Assembly (NCBI GenBank): GCA_009602725.1
Contig: WELB01000228.1
Coordinates: 104,501-121,120 of the forward strand
Reading direction: 5' to 3'
Length of the DNA stretch: 16,620 nt
From: Spirogloea muscicola
Taxonomy: Eukaryota; Streptophyta; Zygnematophyceae; Spirogloeales; Spirogloeaceae
The notes under the pieces are model-generated. The model was not told where the DNA came from. It saw nothing but the letters and a program-made list of their open reading frames with translations, and ran no database searches. A program made the translations under genes and the position numbers. Of the stretch, positions 16,529 to 16,620 are shown in pieces. Each line of letters opens with the position of its first letter. The stretch's first letter is position 1.

Positions 16529-16620
16529 GGCGGCGACGACGCGCCCCCGAGAAGCGGCGGTGGCGGCGGCGGCGTCGGCGGCGGCAAGGCGCCTCACTGG
16601 CGCTGTCCCGCGGGCGCGGC
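16529..16620 (-). promoter_or_regulatory. GC-rich 5' leader or promoter-proximal region of the CDC50 gene
   Basis: Upstream of the chosen ATG the minus strand is made of GCC/GTC-rich triplets. The coding frame stays open leftward (an alanine-rich frame) but no further ATG occurs in it before the window ends, so this is taken as 5' UTR. The transcription start lies outside or near the edge and is not visible. Confidence 0.4.

Overview
The window is nuclear DNA of a eukaryote. The main evidence is a nine-exon gene with GT-AG introns at the right end, several decayed multi-exon genes, a broken Ty1/copia retrotransposon, microsatellites and a dense layer of short dispersed repeats. The right-end gene encodes a CDC50/ALIS protein whose motifs and C-terminal tail read like the plant-type family, and the copia fragment also has plant-type wording. 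A green-lineage organism (green or streptophyte alga, or an early land plant) is therefore the best inference. No species is assigned.

Layout. 1-154: (TC)n tract. 160-985: decayed plus-strand copies of a short dispersed repeat, here called element S. 1330-2600: a 5'-truncated copia pol (end of RT and RNase H), interrupted by a three-unit ~97 bp tandem repeat, then a polypurine tract and the start of a 3' LTR. 2630-3400: GCC-rich triplets and more S copies on both strands. 3463-3614: three G-box palindromes. 3917-4962: a gene for a secretory, cysteine-rich GCC2/GCC3 (ephrin-receptor-like) ectodomain, followed by decayed downstream exons to about 5669. 5743-6130: repeat R1. 6375-9437: a palindromic duplication carrying two broken copies of the same receptor-like gene, one on each strand. 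10306-10870: repeat R2, a second copy of R1 with a 175 bp S element inserted in it. 11200-12385: more S copies, some in inverted pairs. 12386-13860: no recognisable gene. 13959-16528: the complete CDC50/ALIS gene on the minus strand.

The two intact-looking coding units, the cysteine-rich ectodomain gene and the P4-ATPase flippase beta-subunit, have no evident functional link. The region between them looks like a receptor-type gene family expanding by local tandem and inverted duplication and then decaying. The most interesting points are element S, with a filled site (R2) and a related empty site (R1) in the same window, and the close match between the S core and the splice acceptor plus start of exon 2 of the receptor-type gene. 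That match raises the possibility that S supplied an exon boundary, or that S captured one.
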